DNA of 37,322 nt from a bacterium (GCA_023133295.1 JAGLWT010000010.1:1-37322), one strand, 5' to 3'; shown: positions 1 to 9,022, counted from the first letter of the stretch. Numbers and translations are program-made. The notes: a model not told the origin generated them from the sequence alone.

Positions 1-75
1 TTTTACATTGACAATTCAAAGATGAGATTCCCTTCGGGCTGAAGCTCTTTTTCCGTCTTTATAAATCAGAACACT
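1..75 (-). mobile_element. Edge-truncated copy of the AGTG-TIR small element family
   Basis: Positions 59-75 read, on the minus strand, AGTGTTCTGATTTATAA, the terminal inverted repeat type found at the ends of the elements at 19431, 20728 and 37089. The interior 25 bp at 27-51 is identical to 20857-20881 inside the element that interrupts the glycosylase gene. The element therefore runs off the left edge of the window. Its end lies 1-2 nt from the stop codon (77-79) of the adjacent exchanger gene. No coding sequence is visible in it. Confidence 0.6.
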
Positions 76-76
76 T

Positions 77-1084
77 TTAATGGCCAAATATCAATTTTAT
101 CGAGAAGACATATCCTCCGATCGCTATTACGGCAAAGGATATTTTCAGCCACCTTGGCAGTCTTTCCTGCATAACAAAAAGTATGCTCGATATGAATAAG
201 GCGGAAAGCACTACCCTGTTGCCGAATCCCAGGGTCGCTATCAGCGGAGTTTTGAATGTGAAAAGGTCGCCTATCACGAAGATGATCACATTGAATAGAT
301 TGGATCCGAGTATATTTCCGTAAGCAAGATCAATTGAGCGGTATTTGAAGATCGAATGGAATGTAACGGCAACCTCGGGAAGCGAAGTCGAGATCGCGAG
401 GAATAGGGCGCCGACGAATGACGAGCCCATTATAAACGGTTTACCGTTAAACGAAAATTCAAATCTTGCGATAAAATCCGAGGTCTTTCCCAGTATGATC
501 CCCAAGCATATTATTAGCATCGCAAGGCCTACAAAGACCCATATTATCTTTTTCTTATTGAGATGCTTATATTTTTTTGGCAATTCAAAATCGCTCTGAT
601 CCCCGGACTCCAATCTGCCGTAAAGTTTGAATACCAGCGGAAAAAGCAGAATAAAGAGTATCGTCGGGATAGAAAGTCCACCCAGGCTTCTGAAGGGCGT
701 GAAGTAAAGTACCACAAGAAGCAAAGGAACGGTTGAATACAGCAGTATCGTACCATTATGTTCCTTTGAAGGCCTGGAGATCTTCTTTTTTATTATGATT
801 ATATAGACAAGAATACTCCAGAGGATGGTAATATTGAAGAAATTACTCCCGAAAACATCCGCTACCATCAATTCCGGGTTATGAGCGATGAAGATCGCGG
901 AAAATCCTGAAGAAAGCTCGGGAAGGCTTGTAATGGTCGCGATCAGGACCGTGCCGATAAAGGCCTCTCCGAGATTACTGACCTTGGAAAGGGCCTTGGC
1001 GTAAAAGGTCAGTCGGTCACCGATAAAGAACACCCCGACAAATGCGAAAAGAAAGAGCACTATGTTAATTGTTAATAGTAACAT
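77..1084 (-). CDS. Sodium/calcium exchanger family (CaCA) membrane protein
   Basis: Predicted inner-membrane cation/Ca2+ antiporter of the YrbG/CaCA type, about 335 residues with roughly ten hydrophobic segments. The two hallmark alpha repeats are visible: the first, about residues 46-90 of the longer reading, has TSLPEL followed by FGSNFFN; the second, about 222-272, has TSLPEV followed by LGSNLFN. The charged loop between them (about 160-180) divides the protein into two halves, as in the family. A longer TTG start at 1096 is possible, but the ATG at 1084 follows GGGGAAAGG and fits better. The gene overlaps mreD by about 20 nt and is the last gene of the TPR-mreBCD operon, so it is probably co-transcribed with the cell-shape genes. 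Ion specificity cannot be read from sequence. Confidence 0.88.
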   Translation of the reverse strand: MLLLTINIVLFLFAFVGVFFIGDRLTFYAKALSKVSNLGEAFIGTVLIATITSLPELSSGFSAIFIAHNPELMVADVFGSNFFNITILWSILVYIIIIKKKISRPSKEHNGTILLYSTVPLLLVVLYFTPFRSLGGLSIPTILFILLFPLVFKLYGRLESGDQSDFELPKKYKHLNKKKIIWVFVGLAMLIICLGIILGKTSDFIARFEFSFNGKPFIMGSSFVGALFLAISTSLPEVAVTFHSIFKYRSIDLAYGNILGSNLFNVIIFVIGDLFTFKTPLIATLGFGNRVVLSALFISSILFVMQERLPRWLKISFAVIAIGGYVFSIKLIFGH

Positions 1085-1514
1085 ACCTTTCCCCAAAAAC
1101 CAATATCAGGCCGTTCAAGATGATATTGACCGCAAAAAACGGGAGCGCGGAAAAGAAGGCCCCGCCGTAGATCATGAAAATATACAGGCCCTTGACCACA
1201 ACGATGCCGGCGATCAAAAAAAGCATCACAGCTCGTTTGAAATGAGGGTTATATCCCGAAATATACCCGAAAAGAAGGAATGTAAAATAGATCAGCAGGC
1301 AGTAGAATATCGGAAATACAATATCAAATGAAAAAATTCCGGTGACCGCTACGAACAATGCTAACCCCAGAACGAAGCGCAGATTGTTCTTCTCCTTGAT
1401 GCGTATCATATATATCAGCAACGGAATGAAGTCCAGGAGGAAAAAAGAGTTCTTCCCGGAAAATATTATCAGTCCGTTGAAGATCAGGAGCAAGTACAAT
1501 ACAAATTTATTCAT
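1065..1514 (-). CDS. mreD: MreD-like rod-shape membrane protein
   Basis: Small, very hydrophobic protein of about 149 residues with five or so membrane spans, lying directly after mreC, which is the normal position of mreD. MreD is an inner-membrane partner of MreC in the elongasome that directs lateral peptidoglycan synthesis. Sequence conservation in MreD is weak, so the call rests mainly on size, topology and position. I chose the ATG at 1514, which overlaps the end of mreC by 8 nt; an upstream GTG/ATG pair at 1526/1523 would give a few more residues. The 3' end overlaps the exchanger gene. Confidence 0.75.
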   Translation of the reverse strand: MNKFVLYLLLIFNGLIIFSGKNSFFLLDFIPLLIYMIRIKEKNNLRFVLGLALFVAVTGIFSFDIVFPIFYCLLIYFTFLLFGYISGYNPHFKRAVMLFLIAGIVVVKGLYIFMIYGGAFFSALPFFAVNIILNGLILVFGERYVTINN

Positions 1515-2346
1515 CGATATCATCACTATATTTACGGAATACGGACACCGATTTCAGCGCATAGATATCCTCTGCGGGTTCTATCAGATATGAATATCTG
1601 TTTATCCGCCTTTGGGAGAGCTTTTTGATGCGGCCCAGAACAAACCCCGAACCGAATGTATCGGATATTCCGAATGTGAGAACGGTCATTCCCCTGGAGA
1701 CCTTATCTTCCACCTTTATGTTCATCGGAGACAGAAACTCAAATATCATTCCCTCTTTTCTTCTTTCACATAATCCGATCAGTGTATATTCTTCATTATT
1801 TTCTTTTAAAAACAGCGCGGCGTCAACAATAACTCCCTCATTAAATATCCATTCGACTATAGAGCTGGAGTAGCCCGCTCTTTGGACACGCCCCAGAAGG
1901 AAGCCGTGAAAAGTAATATAGTCACCGTTTTTAATAAGGTCTTTTTTCCCTCCGTTGAGCACAAAATAGGTATTTCCGAAGGAGGAATATTTAGTGATTA
2001 TATTGAATGTGCCGATATAATAAGAGTCGCGCCTCTCGATATACTTGATCTCTTTGGAAAGTTCTTTGAAAAGGCGCAGACGCTCCATCAATTCCTCGTT
2101 CTTCACCTGAAGACGCGCATTGAGTTCTCTCAATCCAAGATTCTCTGTTTCCAGAAGCGACCTTTCCTTTCTTTTTAAGAATATTCTCTCCGTATTCATG
2201 CATGTCCTGGAAGCGGCCCTGATGAAGGGCTTTGAAACAACAAAGAAAAGATATGATATCGAGGAGGTATTATAGAAGAAGAAATAAAAAAGCAAGACGA
2301 TCAGTACTGCTGAATATTTAAGAATCCACGCAGAACGCTTCTTCAT
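1507..2346 (-). CDS. mreC: Rod shape-determining protein MreC
   Basis: Periplasmic elongasome scaffold, 279 residues, within the usual length range. A short cytoplasmic N-terminus is followed by one membrane segment at about residues 11-25, a heptad-like, charge-rich coiled coil at about 53-100, and the beta-rich MreC core. The core shows the family-type stretch GRVQRAGYSSSIVEWIF in the middle and GSGFVLGRI near the end. MreC dimerises through the coil and links MreB, PBP2 and RodA. Its ATG shares one base with the TAA stop of mreB (TAATG), indicating translational coupling. The C-terminus overlaps the mreD start. Confidence 0.93.
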   Translation of the reverse strand: MKKRSAWILKYSAVLIVLLFYFFFYNTSSISYLFFVVSKPFIRAASRTCMNTERIFLKRKERSLLETENLGLRELNARLQVKNEELMERLRLFKELSKEIKYIERRDSYYIGTFNIITKYSSFGNTYFVLNGGKKDLIKNGDYITFHGFLLGRVQRAGYSSSIVEWIFNEGVIVDAALFLKENNEEYTLIGLCERRKEGMIFEFLSPMNIKVEDKVSRGMTVLTFGISDTFGSGFVLGRIKKLSQRRINRYSYLIEPAEDIYALKSVSVFRKYSDDIDE

Positions 2347-3347
2347 TATTTATCTAATGTCTCAAGAACCTTTCCGGTACCCTTCACCACGCAGGTAAGC
2401 GGATCATCGGCGATTCTCACTTTCAAGCCGGTCTCCTGGAATATTTTCACATCCAAACCATGCAGAAGCGCGCCGCCGCCGGCGAGCATGATCCCGTCTT
2501 CCGCGATATCCGATGAGAGTTCGGGAGGTGTTTTTTCCAGAGTGATCTTTATTACATTGATAATATTCGTCACCGGTGGAATCAGGGCCTGGCGGATCTC
2601 CTCTGAGGTTATCGAGATATTTCTCGGCAGGCCGGAAACTATCTCGCGGCCGCTTATGTCCATCGTGAGCTCTTCTTCCAATGCCGCGGCGGAACCGACA
2701 GTGATCTTGATGTTCTCTGATGTCCGTTCACCGATGAGCAAATTATGTTCACTCCTTATAAATTCAGCAATATGCTGATCCATCTTATCTCCCGCGTATC
2801 TGATTGAGTTGGCGATAACAATGCCGCCCAAAGAAAGAATCGCGACTTCGGTGGTACCTCCGCCGATATCGACGATCATACATCCGCGCGGTTCATTCAC
2901 GGCAAGGCCGGCTCCTATTGCGGCGGCCCGTGGCTCTTCTATCAAATAGACCTTTCTTGCACCCGCGGAAAGCGTCGCATCCTCAACCGCTTTTTTCTCC
3001 ACCATGGTAATTCCGTATGGGATAGAGATCACTATTCGGGGAGCGACAAAGCTGTGTTTATTGTGAACCTTACGGATGAAGTATTTTATCATCTCTTCCG
3101 TCTCTTCGAAATAGGCGATAACACCATCCTTCAACGGCCTTAATGCCTTGATCTCTCCGGGAGTTTTCCCCAACATCATCTTCGCTTCCGCGCCGAAAGC
3201 CAGCGGAGATCTATCCTGGCGGGTTGCTACCACAGAGGGTTCGGAACAAACTATCCCCTTGCCCTTCACATAGATAAGAATATTCGCCGTCCCCAGATCG
3301 ATCCCTATATCGAGGGAAAACAGGCTTTTCAAAAAATTCAGGAACAT
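2346..3347 (-). CDS. mreB: Rod shape-determining protein MreB (actin homologue)
   Basis: Cytoplasmic actin-like ATPase that polymerises on the inner membrane and organises cell-wall elongation; 333 residues, typical length. Phosphate-1 motif DIGIDLGTANI at about residues 13-23, phosphate-2 motif VDIGGGTTE near 159, and the adenosine motif AGGGALLHGL near 290-300 are all present, with IEEPRAAAIGAG between them. The short amphipathic N-terminus (FLNFLKSLF) fits membrane binding. AAGGAG lies 6 nt upstream of the ATG and overlaps the end of the TPR gene, so the two are coupled. Second gene of the operon. Confidence 0.98.
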   Translation of the reverse strand: MFLNFLKSLFSLDIGIDLGTANILIYVKGKGIVCSEPSVVATRQDRSPLAFGAEAKMMLGKTPGEIKALRPLKDGVIAYFEETEEMIKYFIRKVHNKHSFVAPRIVISIPYGITMVEKKAVEDATLSAGARKVYLIEEPRAAAIGAGLAVNEPRGCMIVDIGGGTTEVAILSLGGIVIANSIRYAGDKMDQHIAEFIRSEHNLLIGERTSENIKITVGSAAALEEELTMDISGREIVSGLPRNISITSEEIRQALIPPVTNIINVIKITLEKTPPELSSDIAEDGIMLAGGGALLHGLDVKIFQETGLKVRIADDPLTCVVKGTGKVLETLDK

Positions 3348-3348
3348 A

Positions 3349-4326
3349 TCATTCTCCTTTTTTTAGTTTTTCTCTAAATCGGATCCCGTCAGGAAATTTG
3401 GGATCCATTTTCAATGTAAAATTGATCGCATCGATCGCTTCTTTATTCATGCCCAAATTGTAATATGTCTTGGACAACCAGTAATTCACCAGGGTGGAAT
3501 TCCAATCCTTTTTAGCTTTCTTGTAAAATGAAAGCGCGGTGGAGTATTGTCTCTCCCTGAAGAATGTATAAGCGTAGTAATACAGGCATCTGCCCCTGTC
3601 GGCTCCGGACATCTCCTCCCAGCACCCGCCAAGAAGATTTTGCGCTGATTCCCACATCTCAGCGTCTTTCGCGGTCTTGCCCAGAGAGAATCTTTTATCC
3701 GCAGCAGAAGCATTATAATTCTTTAATTCGGAGTGGAGGTCCGGTACATACATTTCCAGCCGATTCAGAAAAAATGACGGGTCAAGGCCGTTGGACAGTG
3801 TCAGGACCACGCCTTTTTTAACATAAATGGTTCTGATATCCCGGATCTTAGCTCCGGAACTGTGGTTAAGTTTCTCCAGGGTCACCACTTGAGTATCCAA
3901 ACGCCGGACCAGCACCTTCAATGTGTCGGAATACATTTTCAAAAAGTATTTCCGCTCACATCCTTTCTTCAGGCCGCGTTCTATATACACAATGGCATCG
4001 AATTGCTGATGATGCACCAGGGACTCAATTATCTTTCTCAAGTATTCACAGCGGATGTCCTCTTCGTGCAAAAGAGCGAAGGATTGCTTATAATACCTGA
4101 CGGCCTCATCAAATTTTTCTGTATTATAATAGTATTCCGCTAACTTAAGTGATCTGATCGGGTTTGTCGGATCATTCGCCACTCCTTTTTTCAATCTCAT
4201 CTCATCAGGAGAGCCGACCATTTTGAAATACAGGAAGATCAGAAAAAAAAGCAGTAATATATACACTACTCCCAATTTCAAACTCAATTTAAGCGGTTTT
4301 TTCCTTCTCTCTACCCGTATTACCAT
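3349..4326 (-). CDS. Membrane-anchored TPR protein at head of mre operon
   Basis: Protein of 325 residues with a basic N-terminus and one membrane segment at about residues 16-36, followed by an extracytoplasmic or cytoplasmic domain of tetratricopeptide repeats. One TPR lies right after the membrane segment (about 50-90, with LAEYYYNTEKFDEAVRYY) and at least two more near the C-terminus (about 245-315, with YYAYTFFRERQYSTALSFY and LSKTYYNLGMNKEAI). The middle, about 140-235, shows no motif I recognise. It is the first gene of the mre operon, with a strong promoter just upstream and a single-base gap to mreB. A scaffold role in cell-envelope assembly is an inference from position and fold only. 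Confidence 0.8.
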   Translation of the reverse strand: MVIRVERRKKPLKLSLKLGVVYILLLFFLIFLYFKMVGSPDEMRLKKGVANDPTNPIRSLKLAEYYYNTEKFDEAVRYYKQSFALLHEEDIRCEYLRKIIESLVHHQQFDAIVYIERGLKKGCERKYFLKMYSDTLKVLVRRLDTQVVTLEKLNHSSGAKIRDIRTIYVKKGVVLTLSNGLDPSFFLNRLEMYVPDLHSELKNYNASAADKRFSLGKTAKDAEMWESAQNLLGGCWEEMSGADRGRCLYYYAYTFFRERQYSTALSFYKKAKKDWNSTLVNYWLSKTYYNLGMNKEAIDAINFTLKMDPKFPDGIRFREKLKKGE

Positions 4327-4335
4327 AAAAAAATG

Positions 4336-4363
4336 TTGAATATTTCCTTAAAAAATATATAAT
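4336..4363 (+). promoter_or_regulatory. Sigma-70-type promoter for ppiC-tyrS-glnA
   Basis: TTGAAT at 4336-4341, 16-bp spacer, perfect TATAAT at 4358-4363. Transcription would begin near 4370, giving a leader of about 55 nt that contains TTTTGGAGG before the isomerase gene. It interleaves with the divergent mre promoter, with the two -10 boxes only about 5 bp apart. Prediction by eye. Confidence 0.5.
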
Positions 4364-4367
4364 TTAG

Positions 4368-4396
4368 ATTATAATACTTTTTCTATGTTATTTCAA
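4368..4396 (-). promoter_or_regulatory. Sigma-70-type promoter for TPR-mreBCD operon
   Basis: Read on the minus strand: TTGAAA (4391-4396), 17-bp spacer, TATAAT (4368-4373), eleven of twelve consensus bases. Transcription would start near 4361, about 35 nt before the TPR gene. Confidence 0.65.
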
Positions 4397-4425
4397 ATCA
4401 TTTTGGAGTATTTTGGAGGTTGATG

Positions 4426-6204
4426 ATGGTAATGCGTTTTTTCAGGAAAAATTTCTCGGTTATTATATGGGCCGTGGTTGTAGTATTCATTGGCGGGTTT
4501 GTCATATTGAGCTCAATGAGCCGGACAGAAACACAGCGGAATATAGCATTCAAGGTAGGCAAACAGCAATACACTACCATCGCTTTCAGAGAAAGGCTGG
4601 ATCAGACCAGAAGAATGCTTCTCAATGAGAACAGGGAATTTAATGAAGATGACCTGAAGAAGGATATTCTGAATTCATTTGTGAATGAGGCCGTGATGAC
4701 TAAGTTCGGCGTTGACATGAAGATCGTCGTTTCCGGGGAAGATGTACAAAATTATATTCAGGCACAGCAAAGCTTTCAGGTGAATGGAAGTTTCTCGTAT
4801 GACAGATACGAGGATTTGCTCCAAAGAAACGGAATAAGCATGTCCATGTACGAATCGCAGGTCAAGCTCAGCCTTCTTGTCCAGCAATTGAGCGCCATGA
4901 TCAACAATACCAATCTGATCTCACCTCTTTATATGAACGAGGTGGGCAGGATGCCGAGTCTTGACTTTGAAGTAAAGTATGTAACCGTTCCCCTGAAAGA
5001 AATAACGGAAAAGATCAGTATAAACGATGAGAGCATCAATAAATACTATTCCGAGAAGATGACGGATTTTTTCGTCGAGCCCGAGGTGAAGATCGGATGG
5101 GCGGAGATGCCCATCGAGGTCAGCCAAGAGGACGAGGACAGCCTCATCTCACAGCTCGAAGGGATCAAAAAGCAGATAGCCGGCAACACAATAACATTTG
5201 AGACAGCGGCGAAAGCATATTCTCAAGGCCCCTCGGCTTCAAAGGGAGGAGACCTGGGGTGGTTCGACAATGATACCATGGTGGATGCTTTCAATAAGGT
5301 CGTGTTCAAATTAAAAAAAGGTCAGATCTCCAAACCATTTCAAACGAAATTCGGATTCCATATAGTTCAGAAAGTGGACGAGAAGGTGGAAAACGGAAAG
5401 ATCATGGTACAGGCGCGGCACATACTCTTAAAATTGCAGGTATCGGACGAACAGAAGGATGTTGTATACAATCGGGCATTGACCGCATATTCCGAGATGT
5501 CCCAAGGTGCCAAGATCGGAGACCTTTTCAAGAGCGTCAACCGCACAGGGCTTTTATCCAAGGAAACATTACCTTTCAAGCAGATGGAAGAAGTGTTCGA
5601 ATTCGGAGAAGAGGACACCGCGGGCTATCCCTTCTTCTTGAGCGCGGACGAAGAGAACGAGAAAAAGGGACGCTATGTGGTCTATCAGGTCATAGAAAAG
5701 AAAAAAGGATTTTATAAGCCCGTTGCCGAGGTCAGTGATCAGATCAGACAGATACTCGAAAGAGAAAAAGTCCTTGAATACTCCAAGACCAATGCGGGAA
5801 CATTGATGGAAGAAAAGCAGGATAGCATAGAAAGTGCGTTCTTCTCCGCTTCCGACGGCATCTTTACAGATATTTTCGGTAAACTCGAAGCAGAAGACAA
5901 AGATTACGCGAAATACTCTGAATTCACACAGGACACCAAGCTCCTGATCTCCAAGCTGATAAAGGGAGAGTATACTTCCGCCATGCTCGGAGATGATATA
6001 TTCCTTTTCCAGCTGGAAAAAATGGCATTGCCGATGATAGCGACCGATTTTAACCCGGACGCAAATATCTTTTTTGAAAGATTTTTCGTTCAGACAATGT
6101 TCGGAGAGTTCATCAGATACCTGAAGGAAAGATATCATGTAAAGATCTTCTACGACAGGATCGGAGTAAAAGAAGAAGATAAAGAAAAGAAGACGGGCGT
6201 CTGA
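4426..6204 (+). CDS. SurA/PpiD-like peptidyl-prolyl isomerase, membrane anchored
   Basis: Periplasmic foldase of about 592 residues. An N-terminal signal anchor (about residues 9-29) is followed by a SurA_N/PpiD-type chaperone region (about 35-190). A parvulin rotamase domain lies at about 219-322, with the signature GPSASKGGDLGWF, then LKKGQISKPF and FGFHIVQ. A second, degenerate parvulin-like segment starts near 327 with ARHILLK and lacks the GGDLG block. The domain order resembles E. coli PpiD: anchor, chaperone arms, rotamase. In-frame TTG (4420) and ATG (4423) starts exist; the ATG at 4426 sits 6 nt after GGAGG and is preferred. First gene of an operon: its TGA overlaps the tyrS ATG (TGATG). 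Likely helps fold exported or outer-membrane proteins. Confidence 0.9.
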   Translation: MVMRFFRKNFSVIIWAVVVVFIGGFVILSSMSRTETQRNIAFKVGKQQYTTIAFRERLDQTRRMLLNENREFNEDDLKKDILNSFVNEAVMTKFGVDMKIVVSGEDVQNYIQAQQSFQVNGSFSYDRYEDLLQRNGISMSMYESQVKLSLLVQQLSAMINNTNLISPLYMNEVGRMPSLDFEVKYVTVPLKEITEKISINDESINKYYSEKMTDFFVEPEVKIGWAEMPIEVSQEDEDSLISQLEGIKKQIAGNTITFETAAKAYSQGPSASKGGDLGWFDNDTMVDAFNKVVFKLKKGQISKPFQTKFGFHIVQKVDEKVENGKIMVQARHILLKLQVSDEQKDVVYNRALTAYSEMSQGAKIGDLFKSVNRTGLLSKETLPFKQMEEVFEFGEEDTAGYPFFLSADEENEKKGRYVVYQVIEKKKGFYKPVAEVSDQIRQILEREKVLEYSKTNAGTLMEEKQDSIESAFFSASDGIFTDIFGKLEAEDKDYAKYSEFTQDTKLLISKLIKGEYTSAMLGDDIFLFQLEKMALPMIATDFNPDANIFFERFFVQTMFGEFIRYLKERYHVKIFYDRIGVKEEDKEKKTGV

Positions 6205-7424
6205 TGACCGACTGGAAAATCCAGACAGAACTTCTCGGCAGAAATACAGTTAAGATCATTCCTGAAGGCGGTCTTCTTGAAAAACTCAAGGCCGCAGACA
6301 AAGAAAACAAACCATTGGTTGTCAAGCTGGGAGCGGATCCCTCCGCCCCGGATATACATTTCGGCCATCTGGTAGTCTTAAAGAAACTTGCCGAGTTCCA
6401 GAAATTCGGACATAAGGTTACCTTTATCATCGGAGATTTCACCGGAATGATCGGAGATCCCACAGGCAAGAACGAGACCAGAAAACGGCTCACTCGGGAA
6501 ACTGTTCAGAAAAACGCGGAAACCTATGCGAAACAGGTCTTTAAGGTGTTAGACCCCGATTTGACGGAGATCCGTTTTAATTCAAGTTGGTTCGAGAAGA
6601 TTGACATATACGACTTTCTGGAGATCACATCGAAATACACCATAGCGAGGATGCTGGAGAGGAACGATTTCTCCAAGAGATTTCAGTCAAATCAGCCGAT
6701 CTCCATATTGGAATTTCTCTACCCCCTGGTGCAGGGATATGACTCGGTCGCCATCAAGGCCGATATAGAGCTGGGCGGGACAGATCAGGAATTCAATCTG
6801 ATAGTGGGAAGAACTATTCAGGAACGATACGGAACAAAGCCGCAGATCGCCATGATCATGCCCATAATAGAAGGATTGGACGGCAAGCAGAAGATGTCCA
6901 AATCTCTGAATAATTATATCGGCATAAATGACGAACCCAATGATATGTTCGGCAAGATCATGTCAATTCCCGATTCCATATTACCCAAATACATCACCCT
7001 TTTGTCCAATATGTCTCCCGAAGATAAAAAAAGCGCCGTGGACTCATTGAACGATACCGCGGTAAATCCCCGGGATGTGAAAATGCGGTTCGGTGTGGAA
7101 ATGGTATCCTGGCTCCATTCTGCCGAAGAAGGCGAGAAGGCGAAGGACGATTTCATAACTCGTTTCGTGAAAAAGGATATTCCGGATGAATTGAGTATAT
7201 TTAAGGTTCCTAGCAGTACTCTCGCTGAAATTATTTGCTTAATATTTCCCAACAAATATTCCAAGGGAGAAATTAAAAGATTAGTCAAGCAGAAGGGAAT
7301 AAAAGTAAGAAGGAACAATATTTGGGAAAGCTTCAACAATTACAATCTTCTTATTAACTCCTCGGAAATAATAAGAATTGGCAAACACAATATTTTCAAG
7401 ATAGAGATAGAGGAGCAGCAATGA
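6204..7424 (+). CDS. tyrS: Tyrosyl-tRNA synthetase
   Basis: Class I aminoacyl-tRNA synthetase charging tRNA-Tyr, 406 residues. The HIGH-type signature reads HFGH at about residues 52-55, and KMSKS is at about 230-234. Having KMSKS rather than KFGKT suggests the TyrZ-like branch of bacterial TyrRS. QGYDSVAIKADIELGGTDQEFNL, the tyrosine-binding region, is intact. The C-terminal 65 residues form an S4-like RNA-binding domain (SKGEIKRLVKQKGIKV). The start overlaps the isomerase stop, and the end overlaps glnA by 4 nt (ATGA), so it lies mid-operon. No T-box leader is visible. Confidence 0.97.
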   Translation: MTDWKIQTELLGRNTVKIIPEGGLLEKLKAADKENKPLVVKLGADPSAPDIHFGHLVVLKKLAEFQKFGHKVTFIIGDFTGMIGDPTGKNETRKRLTRETVQKNAETYAKQVFKVLDPDLTEIRFNSSWFEKIDIYDFLEITSKYTIARMLERNDFSKRFQSNQPISILEFLYPLVQGYDSVAIKADIELGGTDQEFNLIVGRTIQERYGTKPQIAMIMPIIEGLDGKQKMSKSLNNYIGINDEPNDMFGKIMSIPDSILPKYITLLSNMSPEDKKSAVDSLNDTAVNPRDVKMRFGVEMVSWLHSAEEGEKAKDDFITRFVKKDIPDELSIFKVPSSTLAEIICLIFPNKYSKGEIKRLVKQKGIKVRRNNIWESFNNYNLLINSSEIIRIGKHNIFKIEIEEQQ

Positions 7425-8812
7425 ACGATTTCAGGCAAAAATTCGAACATTACCGTAAATTGATCAAACAGGAAGAGATCTGTCTTATCGATATCAAGAT
7501 CGTGAATTTTGTAGGGCTTCTGAAACATTTCACATATCCAGCAAGAGCGTTCACTGAAAGACTTTTTGATGAGGGGATCGGCGTGGACGGATCTTCGATA
7601 GGCGGTTATGCTACCGTTGAAAGCAGCGATCTTATTGCGGTGCCTGATATTGATACGGGATTTATTGATCCGTTCTTTCCTGAAAAAACCCTTTCTTTCC
7701 TTTCCTGGGTAAATTATGCGTCAAGAGACGATGAATTTCCCCTTTGCCCGAGATCAACGGCAAAAAGAGCGGTGCAAGCACTGAAAGATCTCAAGATCGC
7801 GGATGAGGCATACTGGATCCCTGAATTGGAATTTTTTCTTCTGGACGGATATTCTTTCAGCTTGAATCCAATGTCTACAAATGTCGAGTTCCTCTCCGAC
7901 GAAGCGACCACCGTAGATAACTATTCTTATAAGCTTAACCCGAAATGGGGATACGGATCAGTGCCGCCTTATGATAAAGGTATAGAATTCCGCACTGAAT
8001 TTACACGCATTGCCGAAGATATCGGGATCAATATTAAGGTCGGGCATCATGAATGCGCGGTTCCAGGACAACATGAGTTCGAATTAGACCTCACTCCCTT
8101 GCTGGAGGCGGGCGATCATATTATCCTTTCAAAATATATCATCAAAAATCTTGCCGCCTCATTCAATAAGGTGGCCACATTCATGCCAAAGCCGATGTAC
8201 GGTGTAGCCGGAAGCGGAATGCATTTCCACCAGATGCTCACAAAGAAGGGAAAGAACATCTTCAACGGCAAGGGATTTGCCGATCTGTCGGATACCGCAT
8301 TGCAATATATCGGGGGGGTATTGAAACACGCCAGAGCTCTCACCGGTATTACGAATCCTTCTACCAATTCCTTTAAAAGACTTATTCCGGGCTATGAAGC
8401 TCCTACGGCTATCTGCTATTCTAATTCCAATAGAACGGCAGCGGTCAGGATACCGGGTTATATAAAAGATCCGCAGAAGAGGCGTTTTGAATACAGACCT
8501 CCGGATGCCACGGGCAACCCTTATTTTACGCTCGCGGCGCTTGTAGCGGCCGGTATTGACGGAATAAAAAATAAAAGGGATCCCGGAAAGCCCGCAGTCG
8601 GAAATATCGAGAAAAAGGCAAAATACAAAAAGGTACCTGCATCGCTTTATGAGGCGCTTCATTATCTTGAAAAAGGGCACAAATTCCTGCTTCAGGATGG
8701 CATATTCAAAAAAGAAATGATCAAACATTGGGTTAAGGTAAAGAGGCAAGAGGCCTTTGAGGTAAATATCCATCCCAACCCCAAAGAGATCGAGCTTTAC
8801 TTCAATTTCTAA
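7421..8812 (+). CDS. glnA: Glutamine synthetase, type I
   Basis: ATP-dependent synthesis of glutamine from glutamate and ammonium, the main nitrogen-assimilation step; a cytoplasmic dodecamer in the family. 463 residues, usual GSI length. Motifs seen: VDGSSIGG (about residue 54), PELEFFL for the metal site, GVAGSGMHFHQ (about 262-272), and the EYRPPD...GNPYF block in the last third. The position that carries the adenylylated Tyr in GSI-beta (NLYDLPPEE) is replaced by an unrelated Lys-rich stretch (GNIEKKAKYKKVP), so GlnE-type control is unlikely. Last gene of the operon, starting inside the end of tyrS. No GlnK or NtrC gene is nearby. Confidence 0.95.
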   Translation: MNDFRQKFEHYRKLIKQEEICLIDIKIVNFVGLLKHFTYPARAFTERLFDEGIGVDGSSIGGYATVESSDLIAVPDIDTGFIDPFFPEKTLSFLSWVNYASRDDEFPLCPRSTAKRAVQALKDLKIADEAYWIPELEFFLLDGYSFSLNPMSTNVEFLSDEATTVDNYSYKLNPKWGYGSVPPYDKGIEFRTEFTRIAEDIGINIKVGHHECAVPGQHEFELDLTPLLEAGDHIILSKYIIKNLAASFNKVATFMPKPMYGVAGSGMHFHQMLTKKGKNIFNGKGFADLSDTALQYIGGVLKHARALTGITNPSTNSFKRLIPGYEAPTAICYSNSNRTAAVRIPGYIKDPQKRRFEYRPPDATGNPYFTLAALVAAGIDGIKNKRDPGKPAVGNIEKKAKYKKVPASLYEALHYLEKGHKFLLQDGIFKKEMIKHWVKVKRQEAFEVNIHPNPKEIELYFNF

Positions 8813-8898
8813 ATAAGATTGTTCAAAAGTTAAGCTTCGCAGTGCACAAGGCACACGCTACGCAGAGCACAAGCGACAAGAGCACAAGTGCACAAGTG

Positions 8899-8977
8899 GG
8901 GAAAACACAAGGAGTAAATACCAGATGGATCTTTCGTTGCACTCAAGATGACAGCCCATGCTAATTCTCCTTCCCCA
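8899..8977 (+). repeat. 79-bp repeat, perfect inverted partner of 19533-19611
   Basis: This stretch matches the reverse complement of 19533-19611 base for base over 79 bp. It contains a TCTTTCGTTGCACTCAAGATGACA core, a variant of a dispersed bacterial motif of the general form GGATCC-TTCGC-CTCAGGATGACA, also seen here near 29576 and 37202 in degraded form. The two copies lie at either end of the pilB-to-GT4 operon. The rest of 8813-9077 holds only related low-complexity repeat sequence (CGCAGAGCACAAGCGACAAG units, also at 19473-19492) and no gene I can support. Confidence 0.9.
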
Positions 8978-9022
8978 ACTAACCTCATCTCTAATTCTCC
9001 ATTTTTCATTGTTTTATCTTAT

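Noticed and set aside
8159..8854. Long minus-strand open frame opposite glnA (231 codons)
   Set aside because: It is antisense to a well-conserved gene, its product has no recognisable domain, and no promoter or ribosome site precedes it.
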